Shown one piece after another: positions 17,414-25,648 of a DNA stretch of 64,000 nt. The stretch covers positions 62,001-126,000 of the forward strand of contig CAMLKK010000002.1 of the NCBI GenBank assembly GCA_946480715.1. Direction: 5' to 3'. Positions within the stretch are counted from its first letter, which is position 1. The number at the start of each line of letters is the position of its first letter. A program made the translations under genes and the position numbers. The notes beneath the pieces were generated by a model, which was not told the DNA's origin, ran no database searches, and saw only the letters and a program-made list of their open reading frames with translations. The stretch is from an uncultured Bacteriovorax sp. Its GTDB lineage: Bacteria; Bdellovibrionota; Bacteriovoracia; Bacteriovoracales; Bacteriovoracaceae.

Positions 17414-17535
17414 GCAAACTATTTCACATCATTGGCAAACTGTTGCATACTATTGACAGGACAATGGAAGCGACTCCTCGCAACCGTTGGACCGATCAGG
17501 TAGACGAAAAAAAACACAAGGCCAATAAAAAATGA
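17410..17535 (+). CDS. Very small basic protein (41 aa), unknown
   Basis: The ATG lies in an ATGA overlap with the preceding gene, and the stop overlaps the aldo/keto reductase start in the same way, so it is almost certainly translated. It has a mildly amphipathic N-terminus (MSKLFHIIGKLLHTIDRTME) and a basic tail. It shares RNRWTDQ/DRWTDN with the upstream protein, suggesting a common contact. Function unknown. Confidence 0.7.
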   Translation: MSKLFHIIGKLLHTIDRTMEATPRNRWTDQVDEKKHKANKK

Positions 17536-18362
17536 TCAAACAACCTTATCTGTCTCTCAATGACAATATGAAAATTCCCCAGTTGGGATTTGGTATGTGG
17601 CAAGTGAAAGAGGATGAGGCACCGAGAATTGTAGATGAAGCTCTGGCGACAGGTTATCGCTCCATTGATACGGCCGCTATTTATGGTAATGAAAGTGGAA
17701 CGGGCAAAGGTTTAAAGGAATCACAGATCAATCGCTCTGAAATTTTTCTCACGACAAAAGTTTGGAACTCAGATCAAGGTTACGACGCCACTCTGAGAGC
17801 GATGGATAAAAGTTTAAAAAAACTTCAAACCGATTATGTGGATTTGTATCTCATTCACTGGCCCGCACCTAAGCAAAATAAATACACACCAACTTGGAAG
17901 GCACTTGCCAGACTTAGGCAGGAAGGATTAGCGCGATCAATTGGAGTTTCTAATTTCAATAAAGAGCATTTGGAACAATTAATTGAAGAAACGGGTGTTG
18001 TCCCAACAGTTAATCAGATTGAATTGCACCCTCACTTCCAGCAGAAGGAATTGAGAAAAGTGCATGCTCATTATGGAATTGCTACTGAAGCATGGAGCCC
18101 GCTTGCACGAGGTAAATTTTTCAATGATCCGGCAATTCTAAAACTTGCCGATAAGTATCAACGTTCACCAGCACAAATTGTATTACGCTGGCATCTCGAT
18201 AACGGATTTATTGCTATCCCTAAAACAGTGACGACTTCTCGAATGGTTGAAAACTTTTCGATTTTTGATTTCACTCTTACCGTTGAAGATCGAGACCTGA
18301 TTTCCACTCTTGATGATCCAAATGGAAGAACAGGTCCCGACCCACTTACTGCTGATTTTTAA
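17532..18362 (+). CDS. Aldo/keto reductase (2,5-diketo-gluconate reductase type)
   Basis: This 276-residue TIM-barrel NADPH-dependent reductase of carbonyl compounds has GFGMWQV, the catalytic Asp and Tyr in SIDTAAIYGNE, the Lys in FLTTKVW, the His in LIHWPAP and the NADPH-binding IPKTVTTSRMVEN. Bacterial relatives reduce methylglyoxal, diketogluconate or similar aldehydes. It is the last gene of an operon with two tiny proteins under a sigma-54-like promoter, suggesting stress-related aldehyde detoxification. Confidence 0.93.
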   Translation: MIKQPYLSLNDNMKIPQLGFGMWQVKEDEAPRIVDEALATGYRSIDTAAIYGNESGTGKGLKESQINRSEIFLTTKVWNSDQGYDATLRAMDKSLKKLQTDYVDLYLIHWPAPKQNKYTPTWKALARLRQEGLARSIGVSNFNKEHLEQLIEETGVVPTVNQIELHPHFQQKELRKVHAHYGIATEAWSPLARGKFFNDPAILKLADKYQRSPAQIVLRWHLDNGFIAIPKTVTTSRMVENFSIFDFTLTVEDRDLISTLDDPNGRTGPDPLTADF

Positions 18363-18365
18363 GTC

Positions 18366-18854
18366 TCAACGATGATGATATTTTCCGTAGAACGGAGGAT
18401 GATAATCTTCGTCTTTCTGTTTTTTAATCAAATGTCTCTTATAGACGATTTTCTCCACAACAGGGATAGTGAGAGCAGAGAATAAGGTAATAAGAGCACC
18501 AAAACCTATCGAATTCCACAAGAGAGCATTGTTCTCATTGTAGAAAACATACCAAGGTGAATTATCCTCATAAAGAAGGAACCACGGTGAGAAGAATAAC
18601 CAAATTCCAGCGAATAAATTTAACCACTCAGCAAACGGTGCAACTTTTTTGATTGCCATCCATGACATGGCCATCACTACGCCACCCATAATGACGAAAT
18701 TCCAAGAGACGACATTAACATTGTAAGGATGGAATCCGTAGCCGACAGTCCAGGGAAGCGAGAGAACCCATGCACCTAAAAAAAGATTGACCCAATTTTC
18801 CCAATCGGCCCTTCTGAGCCATGATTTTAAATTTGTATTGTTTTGAACCTTCAT
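18366..18854 (-). CDS. SPW-repeat membrane protein
   Basis: This 162-residue inner-membrane protein contains two SPW repeats: WVNLFLGAWVLSLPWTVGY and EWLNLFAGIWLFFSPWFLLY, each a pair of helices, with a basic C-terminal tail ending in Tyr/His residues. The family is common in bacteria, often near stress genes, but its function is unknown. SD AGGAGGG. Its 3' end is 3 bases from the aldo/keto reductase stop. Confidence 0.88.
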   Translation of the reverse strand: MKVQNNTNLKSWLRRADWENWVNLFLGAWVLSLPWTVGYGFHPYNVNVVSWNFVIMGGVVMAMSWMAIKKVAPFAEWLNLFAGIWLFFSPWFLLYEDNSPWYVFYNENNALLWNSIGFGALITLFSALTIPVVEKIVYKRHLIKKQKDEDYHPPFYGKYHHR

Positions 18855-19163
18855 GATCCCTCCTGGTATTCATTTTGGTTTTACACAAGATTAGAGTATC
18901 AAGTGAAAGTTCATTACAAACTTGCATAAAAGATATGAGCGCCTTCGGCTTTATCGAAGAATCGTGGCATTAACTAAACATGAGCATTTTGATACAAGTG
19001 AGTGCGACAAGACTTAAGATAAATTTGAAAAAAAACCCAATAAGCTGTTCCAATCGCATCCGAAAACCTCTCAATGTCGAGGCCACTTTATCGTTCCGTT
19101 GCGATTGGAATTGAGCTTTATTTTGTGAAAAATTTAACCATTTCAGACTGAAAGAATCGAGAA
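18855..19163. other. Intergenic region with a large inverted repeat
   Basis: No coding frame is convincing here. The only structure I see is the inverted repeat at 19039-19122, listed separately. Confidence 0.6.
19039..19122. repeat. Long imperfect inverted repeat with internal hairpin
   Basis: TTCCAATCGCA (19048-19058) pairs perfectly with TGCGATTGGAA (19100-19110). The outer flanks AATAAGCT and AGCTTTATT pair further after a small bulge. The loop contains its own CCTC/GAGG hairpin (19067-19082). It may be a structured RNA, a terminator-like barrier for copZ transcription, or the remnant of a small mobile repeat. Confidence 0.55.
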
Positions 19164-19370
19164 TTATGCATTCTTAATGCTTTCAACGTCATAACCTGCA
19201 TCTTCAATCGTGGCCTTCACGTCTGATGCATTTTTGTTTGTTTTAACTGTTACTAATTTAGTGGCCAGTTCAACAGTTACTTCTGCGTTCGCATCTAACG
19301 ATTTAAGAGCATTTGTCACACTTTTCACACAACCTTGGCATGTCATACCTAAAACTTTTGCTTCTATCAT
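19164..19370 (-). CDS. copZ: Copper chaperone, heavy-metal-associated domain
   Basis: This 68-residue HMA-fold protein binds Cu(I) with the two cysteines of GMTCQGC and hands it to the P-type ATPase. It has the usual VTVELATKLVTVK and DAGYDVES strands. It is divergent from copA, and its promoter contains a CueR-type operator (19390-19420), so copper induction through the CueR-like regulator is expected. Confidence 0.93.
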   Translation of the reverse strand: MIEAKVLGMTCQGCVKSVTNALKSLDANAEVTVELATKLVTVKTNKNASDVKATIEDAGYDVESIKNA

Positions 19371-19389
19371 ATGGTTCTCCTTGAAAAAG

Positions 19390-19420
19390 AGTTTAAAGCT
19401 TCCAACGGTGGGAAGGTCAA
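19390..19420 (-). promoter_or_regulatory. CueR-type promoter/operator of copZ
   Basis: On the minus strand TTGACC (19420-19415), a 19-base spacer holding the dyad CCTTCC/GGAAGC, and TAAACT (19395-19390). The overlong 19-base spacer with the dyad between the boxes is the hallmark of MerR-family activation. Confidence 0.85.
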
Positions 19421-19433
19421 GAAAAAAAACATT

Positions 19434-19464
19434 TTGACCTTACCATCATGGGAAGGTTTAAGAT
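19434..19464 (+). promoter_or_regulatory. CueR-type promoter/operator of copA
   Basis: TTGACC (19434-19439), a 19-base spacer with ACCTTACC-ATCAT-GGGAAGGT (19437-19457), then TAAGAT (19459-19464). It has the same architecture as the copZ promoter, only about 15 bases away and pointing the other way. Confidence 0.88.
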
Positions 19465-19485
19465 AGTGTTAAAGAAGGAGTAAAT

Positions 19486-21663
19486 ATGGAAACGACAAAG
19501 ATAAGTATAAAAGGGATGACCTGCGCAAGTTGTGTTGCCCGTATTGAGAAGCAAGTTAACAAAATAGAAGGCGTTCAGGATATAAATGTTTCACTTGCTT
19601 CAGAAACAGGAATCGTGAAAACAAAAGATCAAGCAACCGTGGCAAAAGTTTTAGCAACGATTGAAAAAACGGGTTATCAAGCGCAACTCATTTTAGATGA
19701 AGAGTCTGAACATAACGATGATGAAGAAAAGCACAAGGAACTACTTAGAGAAAAAAGAAAGCTCATTTTGGCCACAGTTTTATCGCTTCCATTAGTTGTT
19801 CCCATGTTGTTTGAACTTTTTGGGATGATGTTAATGCTGCCTCCGATCGTTCAGCTTGTTCTAACGACTCCTGTGCAATTTTACTTGGGAGCGCGTTTTT
19901 ATAAAGCGGCCTGGGGAGCCATTAGGGCCCGTTCAGGTAACATGGATCTTCTAGTGGCCCTCGGAACAAGCGCGGCTTATTTTCTTTCGCTTTATCATCT
20001 CGATGGATCTGGACCGCTGTATTTTGAAAGTGCGGCAGTCGTTATTACTCTGGTGCTGCTGGGGAAATATCTTGAGAAAAAAGCGAAGATGCAAACAACT
20101 CTTGCGATCAAAGCGCTTCAATCGCTTCGACCTGATAAAGCGAGAGTTTTTCGACCAGAAGGTGAAATCGAGATTTCAATTAAAGACGTTAAACTTCATG
20201 ACGTCATTGTGGTCTTGCCTGGAGAAAAAATACCAGTCGATGGAAAAATTCTCAGAGGACAAACGCAAATCGATGAATCGATGATCACGGGGGAAAGTTT
20301 ACCCGTCATAAAAGAAACTGATGATTTGGTTACCGGAGGTTCACTCAACGGTGATGGGCGAATTGAAATAGAAACTCTGGCCCTAGGAGCAGAAACAACC
20401 CTCGCGAGAATTATTCGTTTAGTTGAAAATGCCCAATCAGCAAAAGCTCCGATTCAGCGCTTAGTTGATCAAGTAAGCGCAGTGTTTGTGCCAGTTGTTT
20501 TAGTCATTGCTCTCTTAACAATTTTAGGATGGGGACTCTATTCGCAAAATTGGGAACAGGCGATCATTAATGGTGTCGCAGTCCTGGTTATTGCGTGTCC
20601 GTGTGCCCTTGGTTTAGCAACTCCGACGTCGATTATGGTTGGGACTGGTTTAAGTGCTAAGGCCGGTATTCTCATTAAAGATGCTGAAGCGCTGGAAGTC
20701 GCTCATTCAGTCACCATGGTGGCCTTTGATAAAACAGGAACACTGACAGAAGGGCATCCAGTATTGAACGTGTTTGAAACTCAAACAGAAGATAAGAATG
20801 AAATACTCTCTCTCGTTGCGACTTTGCAAAAAGGAAGTGAACATCCGCTGGCAAAGGCCGTTGTTCGAAAAGCAGAAGAATTAAAATTGGATTTTAAATC
20901 AGCTCACTCTATCAAAGCAGTTCCAGGAAGAGGAATTGAAGGCATTGTTAATGATCAAAAAGTATTTATTGGAACAGCTCGCTACATGCAGGAGTTGAAC
21001 ATCGATATTAGTTCAATGAAGGATAAAGCTTCAAAGTGGGAGCAAACAGGGCACACAGTTTCTTTTGTTGCCAGTGAAAATTCTCTATTAGGCGCTATGG
21101 CCTTTAGTGATGAAATAAAAAAATCAGCAGAACAAACAATTCAGGAACTCACTAAACTTGGAATTAAAAGTGTTATGTTGACAGGTGATAATGCCGGAGC
21201 AGCGAAAAGTGTTGCGGAGAAACTTGGTCTTAGTGATTTTCGTGCGCAAGTTCTTCCATCCGATAAATCTAAATTCATCGAAGAATTCAAATCACAAGGC
21301 GAAATTGTAGCGATGGTAGGAGATGGTATCAACGATGCTCCAGCACTAGCTGCCGCTCATGTTGGTATTGCCATGGGATCAGGAACCGATGTGGCCATGC
21401 ACTCAGCTGGTATTACACTTATGCGTGGAAATCCACTGCTTATCCCCGATGCTCTTGAAATATCTAAACGTACGTATCAGAAAATCAGACAAAATCTTTT
21501 CTGGGCCTTTATTTATAACGTTATCGGTATTCCACTGGCAGCACTTGGTTATCTGAGTCCAGTTATTGCGGGAGCAGCGATGGCCATGAGTAGTGTGAGT
21601 GTTGTTACAAACGCACTCATGTTGAGAAATTGGAAACCAAATTCGCAGAGGAGAAAATCATGA
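19486..21663 (+). CDS. copA: Cu(I)-exporting P1B-type ATPase
   Basis: This 725-residue copper pump has one N-terminal HMA domain (GMTCASC, residues 10-16), transmembrane helices, the TGES loop (MITGESLPV), the metal-binding CPC in ACPCALGLATPT near 370, the phosphorylation site DKTGTLT near 415, the HP motif in GSEHPLAK and GDGINDAPAL near 613. It exports Cu(I) to the periplasm using ATP. Its stop overlaps the cueR-like start (ATGA), so the regulator is made with the pump. Confidence 0.96.
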   Translation: METTKISIKGMTCASCVARIEKQVNKIEGVQDINVSLASETGIVKTKDQATVAKVLATIEKTGYQAQLILDEESEHNDDEEKHKELLREKRKLILATVLSLPLVVPMLFELFGMMLMLPPIVQLVLTTPVQFYLGARFYKAAWGAIRARSGNMDLLVALGTSAAYFLSLYHLDGSGPLYFESAAVVITLVLLGKYLEKKAKMQTTLAIKALQSLRPDKARVFRPEGEIEISIKDVKLHDVIVVLPGEKIPVDGKILRGQTQIDESMITGESLPVIKETDDLVTGGSLNGDGRIEIETLALGAETTLARIIRLVENAQSAKAPIQRLVDQVSAVFVPVVLVIALLTILGWGLYSQNWEQAIINGVAVLVIACPCALGLATPTSIMVGTGLSAKAGILIKDAEALEVAHSVTMVAFDKTGTLTEGHPVLNVFETQTEDKNEILSLVATLQKGSEHPLAKAVVRKAEELKLDFKSAHSIKAVPGRGIEGIVNDQKVFIGTARYMQELNIDISSMKDKASKWEQTGHTVSFVASENSLLGAMAFSDEIKKSAEQTIQELTKLGIKSVMLTGDNAGAAKSVAEKLGLSDFRAQVLPSDKSKFIEEFKSQGEIVAMVGDGINDAPALAAAHVGIAMGSGTDVAMHSAGITLMRGNPLLIPDALEISKRTYQKIRQNLFWAFIYNVIGIPLAALGYLSPVIAGAAMAMSSVSVVTNALMLRNWKPNSQRRKS

Positions 21664-22049
21664 ATATTGGTGAAGTGTCAGCGGCTTCGGGAGTGAGTGC
21701 TAGGTTGATTCGCCATTATGAATCGATAGGCATTATCCCCAAAGCGGGAAGAAGTGACAGTGGATACCGTATTTACAAAGAGAGCGATGTTCACATCCTG
21801 GCATTCGTAAAACGTGCCCGCGGACTTGGTTTTTCGATGATGGAGATTAAAAAACTTGTAAGTCTTTGGCGAAATAAATCACGGGCCAGTGGTGAAGTTA
21901 AAAATCTGGCCTCCGCTCATATAAAAAATCTCGAGGCAAAAATTAACGAACTTCAATCAATGGTCGATACTCTGAAACACTTATCGCGAACCTGTCATGG
22001 AGACAATCGTCCAGACTGTCCAATCCTCGAAGGTCTGGCCAAGAGATAA
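21660..22049 (+). CDS. cueR: MerR-family copper-responsive regulator
   Basis: This 129-residue activator has a winged-helix domain (MNIGEVSAASGVSARLIRHY, YRIYKESDVHIL), a long coiled-coil (about 75-110) and a C-terminal metal loop CHGDNRPDCPIL with two cysteines, as in CueR. The ATG at 21660 lies in the overlap with copA. It should bind the two dyads between copZ and copA and switch both on when Cu(I) binds. Confidence 0.92.
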   Translation: MNIGEVSAASGVSARLIRHYESIGIIPKAGRSDSGYRIYKESDVHILAFVKRARGLGFSMMEIKKLVSLWRNKSRASGEVKNLASAHIKNLEAKINELQSMVDTLKHLSRTCHGDNRPDCPILEGLAKR

Positions 22050-22084
22050 AAGTTCAAGTTTAATTAAGGGAGGAGATATTGAGA

Positions 22085-22420
22085 ATGAAAAAAATTTTAG
22101 CTTTAAGTCTTTTCACATTTCTTTCCCTTAACATCCAGGCAGCAGAACTAGAGTGTATTCAGACACAAAGTTTAGAGCCTGTTTCTCACACTACAGTGTC
22201 CACAATAATGGGGGAAAAAACTTTCATCGATATGGCGGAACACATTGCAACGTATGTGACTCAAAAAAGTGCACACTATTATGTTCTAGAAGCTTTTTTC
22301 CCGGAGTATGACATGCGCGGTTACAGTGAAGGATCGCTCAGAGAAAAAGAAGATAAACTCGTTCTCGCCATTTGGGGAAGAGATCAGCTTTTCGAACTGA
22401 CCTGCCGCCTTTCAAATTAA
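22085..22420 (+). CDS. Secreted protein, unknown
   Basis: This 111-residue protein has a signal peptide (MKKILALSLFTFLSLNIQA) and two cysteines in the mature part (LECIQT near the start, ELTCRL at the end), probably a disulfide joining the ends. The ATG at 22085 follows GGGAGGAGA. It sits 35 bases after cueR and could be read from the copper operon, but nothing in it suggests metal binding. Confidence 0.75.
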   Translation: MKKILALSLFTFLSLNIQAAELECIQTQSLEPVSHTTVSTIMGEKTFIDMAEHIATYVTQKSAHYYVLEAFFPEYDMRGYSEGSLREKEDKLVLAIWGRDQLFELTCRLSN

Positions 22421-22433
22421 ATCTTGAATTAAT

Positions 22434-22450
22434 CTGGTCAGAGTCTTGCA
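22434..22450 (+). promoter_or_regulatory. Sigma-54-like element upstream of the DUF4142-like gene
   Basis: CTGGTCAGAGTCTTGCA: GG 22436-22437, ten bases, GC 22448-22449, 36 bases before the ATG at 22484. Confidence 0.65.
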
Positions 22451-22483
22451 TTCCTCCTTGGATTGAGCGTCCCGGGAGGAATT

Positions 22484-22981
22484 ATGGTTTTCAAATCAAT
22501 TTTCATTTCACTCTTTTGGTTTTATCTCAATCCTAGTTTCGCAAGTGTTGCCGGCGAAGCAGAATTCATCGAACAAATGTCCCAACATTCAAGTGTTGGA
22601 ATCGCTCTTGCTGAAAAAGCAATCGCTAAGAGTGAAAATAAAGACGTAAAAAAACTCGCTGAGCGTCTTCTCAATAATCAAAAAAAGAATCAAGAAAAAC
22701 TCAATGCTCTTAGGTCAAAATGGTACAGCGAAGTCAAAGTGCCACAATCTGCCAATCAAGTTTCTATTGACGTCAGTTCACTGGAAAACATCGATGCGTC
22801 TCAGTTTGATAAGACATTTTTAGATCTGGCCGCAAAACATCACAAAGCGGGTGTAGAGAAATTAGGAAAGATGATGCCCAACATAGATCGTCGTGCCACT
22901 CATCACCTCGCTGTAAAAATAATAAAAAAAGAAGGTAGCGATGTTGCTCGCATTGAAAGCTTGCAAAAAACAATAAAGTAA
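22484..22981 (+). CDS. Exported DUF4142-like protein
   Basis: This 165-residue protein has a signal peptide (MVFKSIFISLFWFYLNPSFAS) and a helical ferritin-like body (SVGIALAEKAIAKSENKDVKKLAERLL, shortened here, then DKTFLDLAAKHHKAGVEKLG). This is the DUF4142/DUF305 pattern, a four-helix bundle of unknown role, often in stress-related neighbourhoods. SD GGGAGGA at 22484. It heads a likely operon with two small cytoplasmic proteins (22995 and 23185). A second DUF4142 protein is at 53705-54217. Confidence 0.82.
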   Translation: MVFKSIFISLFWFYLNPSFASVAGEAEFIEQMSQHSSVGIALAEKAIAKSENKDVKKLAERLLNNQKKNQEKLNALRSKWYSEVKVPQSANQVSIDVSSLENIDASQFDKTFLDLAAKHHKAGVEKLGKMMPNIDRRATHHLAVKIIKKEGSDVARIESLQKTIK

Positions 22982-22994
22982 AAGGAGTTGCTAT

Positions 22995-23174
22995 ATGCCA
23001 AGAGAATCGAAAGAAAAAAAAGGAATGACTGAAACTTATGGAGATGGCTTTCCACAGGAAGAATCTCATGGAGGAGCAGACATCAATCAACGTGATGTTT
23101 CGCGCCCTTTCGATTCAGGAATGCCTAAAGATCCAAATGATAAAAAAGACAAATTACGACCTAATAAACGTTAA
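22995..23174 (+). CDS. Small hydrophilic protein (59 aa), unknown
   Basis: The frame follows AAAGGAG, 13 bases after the DUF4142-like gene. It is highly charged and without hydrophobic segments (MPRESKEKKGMTETYGDGFP, later DKKDKLRPNKR), so probably disordered. Position inside a sigma-54-like operon suggests a stress protein; no family recognised. Confidence 0.72.
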   Translation: MPRESKEKKGMTETYGDGFPQEESHGGADINQRDVSRPFDSGMPKDPNDKKDKLRPNKR

Positions 23175-23184
23175 AGGGGGAACT

Positions 23185-23637
23185 ATGCCATTAAAAAAAA
23201 CGATTCAAAAAGCACAGAAGGATAAACGAGAAGGAAAATCCGTATTCACTCAAGCAGGTGAATTCGTCAAAGAGGCCATTGATAATATCAGAAAAGGAAA
23301 ACACGGAGCTAGAAATACCAAACAGGCCATTGCCATTGGTCTCTCTGAAGCACGTAGCGCGGGTGTAGAAATTCCTGAAAGGGGATCTGCTGGAAAAAAA
23401 GCTGCTAAAAAAACTACTTCAAGAATCTCGAAGAAAAAAGTTTCAGCAAAAAGATCGAAGGCCGCAAGAGATCGCTTGAAAGATGAACCGCGAAGAACCG
23501 TTTCAAAAAAGGCCTTAAGCAAACAAACGAAAAAAGTTGCTAAACAAAGAGGACATGCGGCCCTTTCGGCGTCGGCAAAAAAAGCGGCGAAAACGAGAGC
23601 TCGAAATAAGAAGGCCTCTAGCACAAAGTCGGCATAG
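23185..23637 (+). CDS. DUF6496-type lysine-rich protein
   Basis: This 150-residue basic protein begins with the conserved DUF6496 block (SVFTQAGEFVKEAIDNI, GKHGARNTKQAIAIGLSEAR, SAGVEIPE). It continues with a Lys/Ala/Ser/Arg-rich histone-like tail (KKAAKKTTSRISKKKVSAKR and further repeats). The family is widespread and uncharacterised; the tail suggests nucleic-acid binding (inferred). The true start at 23185 has a purine-rich SD; it is last in the operon begun at 22484. Confidence 0.85.
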   Translation: MPLKKTIQKAQKDKREGKSVFTQAGEFVKEAIDNIRKGKHGARNTKQAIAIGLSEARSAGVEIPERGSAGKKAAKKTTSRISKKKVSAKRSKAARDRLKDEPRRTVSKKALSKQTKKVAKQRGHAALSASAKKAAKTRARNKKASSTKSA

Positions 23638-23770
23638 CCAGCATATAATGGCACTTTTAGCGGGTCTTCGGTGAGCTTTCCCTATGGGAAAAGGATGATA
23701 AGGTAAGCAAATCATTCACACTTTGAAGACCTCTTTTAAAATTTTCATAAATGGATACCATAGAAAGACT

Positions 23771-24184
23771 ATGGAAATAAAAAAAACACCACAACCTGTA
23801 ACTTCACAAACGGCGGGAGACGTTCTCATCGTCGATGATGATCCAGGCATTTGTGAAATTCTCAAGCAGTTTTGTCTCAATTTGAAATGTTTTCGAAACA
23901 TTGTAATCGCACATGATGGTGCACTCGCAGCTGCTAAACTTCGCAATCAAAAATTTAAAATCATTTTTTTAGACATGAAGATGCCTAAGAAAGCAGGTCT
24001 GGACGTCATTCGCGAATTTGATGATAAATCGATGAATTCCAAATCTTCAATCATCGTTGTTTCTGGAGAAATCGATCGAACGATTTTAGAAAAAACAATC
24101 GGTCTAGGCGTGAAGAATTTTTTAATGAAACCTTTTACAGAAGAAGATTTTCAAGGGCGAGTTCTGAAAATGTTGAAGGCCTAG
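23771..24184 (+). CDS. Single-domain response regulator
   Basis: This 137-residue protein has a short basic N-terminal extension followed by a receiver domain: acidic cluster VLIVDDDPGI, phospho-acceptor in IFLDMKMPKKAG, switch Ser in IVVSGE, Lys in FLMKPFTEED. No output domain. The ATG at 23771 is chosen although no clear SD is seen; a TTG at 23723 is the alternative. Not obviously paired with a kinase. Confidence 0.85.
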   Translation: MEIKKTPQPVTSQTAGDVLIVDDDPGICEILKQFCLNLKCFRNIVIAHDGALAAAKLRNQKFKIIFLDMKMPKKAGLDVIREFDDKSMNSKSSIIVVSGEIDRTILEKTIGLGVKNFLMKPFTEEDFQGRVLKMLKA

Positions 24185-24206
24185 ATATTCTCCAGGCCTG
24201 AACATA

Positions 24207-24764
24207 TTAGTGACGAGCGTGATGTCTCATCTTGTCTGAGTTTCTCTGAATTTGCATATAAATATCATCAAATGGAATGGTCATTTTTAATTCCATAAAT
24301 TTTTGACCTAATTCTTCTCGTTCTTCAGCAGAAGACTCTTTCTTGAAATCAGGTAGAAGAGTCTCTTCTTCTTCTTCGATGTGATGTTCAACCATTTCGG
24401 CCAAGACTTTTACTTTGGCCTGCCACATATCCGGATCTGACTCGGCCTTGATTTCAGCGATAAGTTGATCGGCGAGTTCATGTTCAACCTGACCTTCCAT
24501 TCCTTCAGTGCGAAGCTCTTCATCATTTTTCATGTAAGTGTAGAGTGATTCTTCCTCTGGTTTCGCATGAATCATAAGAAGAGATGCAAATTCTTCAAAC
24601 GCAACCATTTTATCACCTGGATCAATATCAGAGTCTTTTAGTTTTTCGATGAGCTCTTTTAGAGGACGGTGATCTTCTAAAATAAGTTCGATAATATCTC
24701 CACCTTCATTCACAAATTCTGTTTCTGATTCGCGAAAGGACGACGATGTTTTTTTTCCACGCAT
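24207..24764 (-). CDS. Hemerythrin HHE-domain protein
   Basis: This 185-residue cytoplasmic protein has a hemerythrin-like four-helix domain. Likely di-iron ligands are the His in EDHRPLKELI, H-A-K-P-E-E-E, the His in QVEHELADQL and HHIEEEEETLLP. Such proteins bind O2 or sense oxygen, nitric oxide or iron. The ATG at 24764 follows GGAGGAG; the longer frame is not used. A sigma-54-like element lies 51 bases upstream. Confidence 0.9.
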   Translation of the reverse strand: MRGKKTSSSFRESETEFVNEGGDIIELILEDHRPLKELIEKLKDSDIDPGDKMVAFEEFASLLMIHAKPEEESLYTYMKNDEELRTEGMEGQVEHELADQLIAEIKAESDPDMWQAKVKVLAEMVEHHIEEEEETLLPDFKKESSAEEREELGQKFMELKMTIPFDDIYMQIQRNSDKMRHHARH

Positions 24765-24813
24765 ACTTTTTCTCCTCCATAATTTTTCAAAACAAAAATC
24801 ATACGAAGGATGT

Positions 24814-24829
24814 TGCAAATTGAAGGCCT
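24814..24829 (-). promoter_or_regulatory. Sigma-54-like element upstream of the hemerythrin gene
   Basis: On the minus strand AGGCCTTCAATTTGCA: GG-N10-GC with a perfect TTTGCA -12 half; GC 51 bases before the ATG. It overlaps the 5' flank of the glutamine amidotransferase 3' end. Confidence 0.6.
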
Positions 24830-24831
24830 GA

Positions 24832-25605
24832 TTATGACTCGCGCTTTTTGGTCGGCTTTCCGTGCCCCGAACCAAGGAGTGTTGGACGTTCTCTCAGATT
24901 AAATAATCCAATGAATTCATGAAATGTTGATTGCGCTAAACTCATTGCGTGTCCAATATGTTTTTCAGTGTCATTTCTGATTTCATCCATTGAACGATGA
25001 TCTGAATTAAAAAGTTCAACTTGATTACGAGGATTATCCATCCAGCGATGAATCATAGGAGCATCTGCTTCTAAATGAAATTGCAGACCATAAACTTTAC
25101 TTCCATAACGAAAGGCCTGTGCCGGGCAAAGGGAAGATTGGGCCAGATGAATCGCCGTTTGGGGAATATCAAAAGTATCACCATGCAACTGAAAAATTTT
25201 TTCTCTACGTTGAAAATGATTAAAGAGCGGATCTGCGGCGCCTGCATCCGTTAAGTCTATATCACACCAACCAACTTCTTTCTGAGTGTGTTTGCGAACA
25301 GGGGAGCCCAAGACATGTGCCAATAGTTGAGCACCAAAACAAATTCCAAGAATCGGTATATCTTTTTTTAGCGCATCTTCAACCAGCTTCATCTCGGTTT
25401 TGATGTGAAGATATTTATCGGCTTCATAAACACCCATGTGTCCGCCGAGAATGATGAGCCCATTGTACTTTTCAACTGAAGGACTAGCATCCGGATCACG
25501 TTCGAAGTTTATATAGCGCATTCTCATTCCATGATCTTTTAGACTTGGATTGAGTGTTCCGAGAATTTTATGGGCCACATGTTGAAAGACTAAAACTTTG
25601 CGCAT
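24832..25605 (-). CDS. Class I glutamine amidotransferase (GuaA-like) protein
   Basis: This 257-residue stand-alone GATase domain has the nucleophile Cys in ILGICFGAQLLA, the catalytic His-x-Glu in LQFHLEAD and the supporting VEKYNGLIILGGHMGVYE. It should release ammonia from glutamine; the partner synthetase is not present, as with other stand-alone GuaA-like proteins. The C-terminal tail is basic (GHGKPTKKRES). Confidence 0.88.
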   Translation of the reverse strand: MRKVLVFQHVAHKILGTLNPSLKDHGMRMRYINFERDPDASPSVEKYNGLIILGGHMGVYEADKYLHIKTEMKLVEDALKKDIPILGICFGAQLLAHVLGSPVRKHTQKEVGWCDIDLTDAGAADPLFNHFQRREKIFQLHGDTFDIPQTAIHLAQSSLCPAQAFRYGSKVYGLQFHLEADAPMIHRWMDNPRNQVELFNSDHRSMDEIRNDTEKHIGHAMSLAQSTFHEFIGLFNLRERPTLLGSGHGKPTKKRES

Positions 25606-25648
25606 AGATGACTATTATAAACCAACTTTAACCGCTAAAATAACTTTA

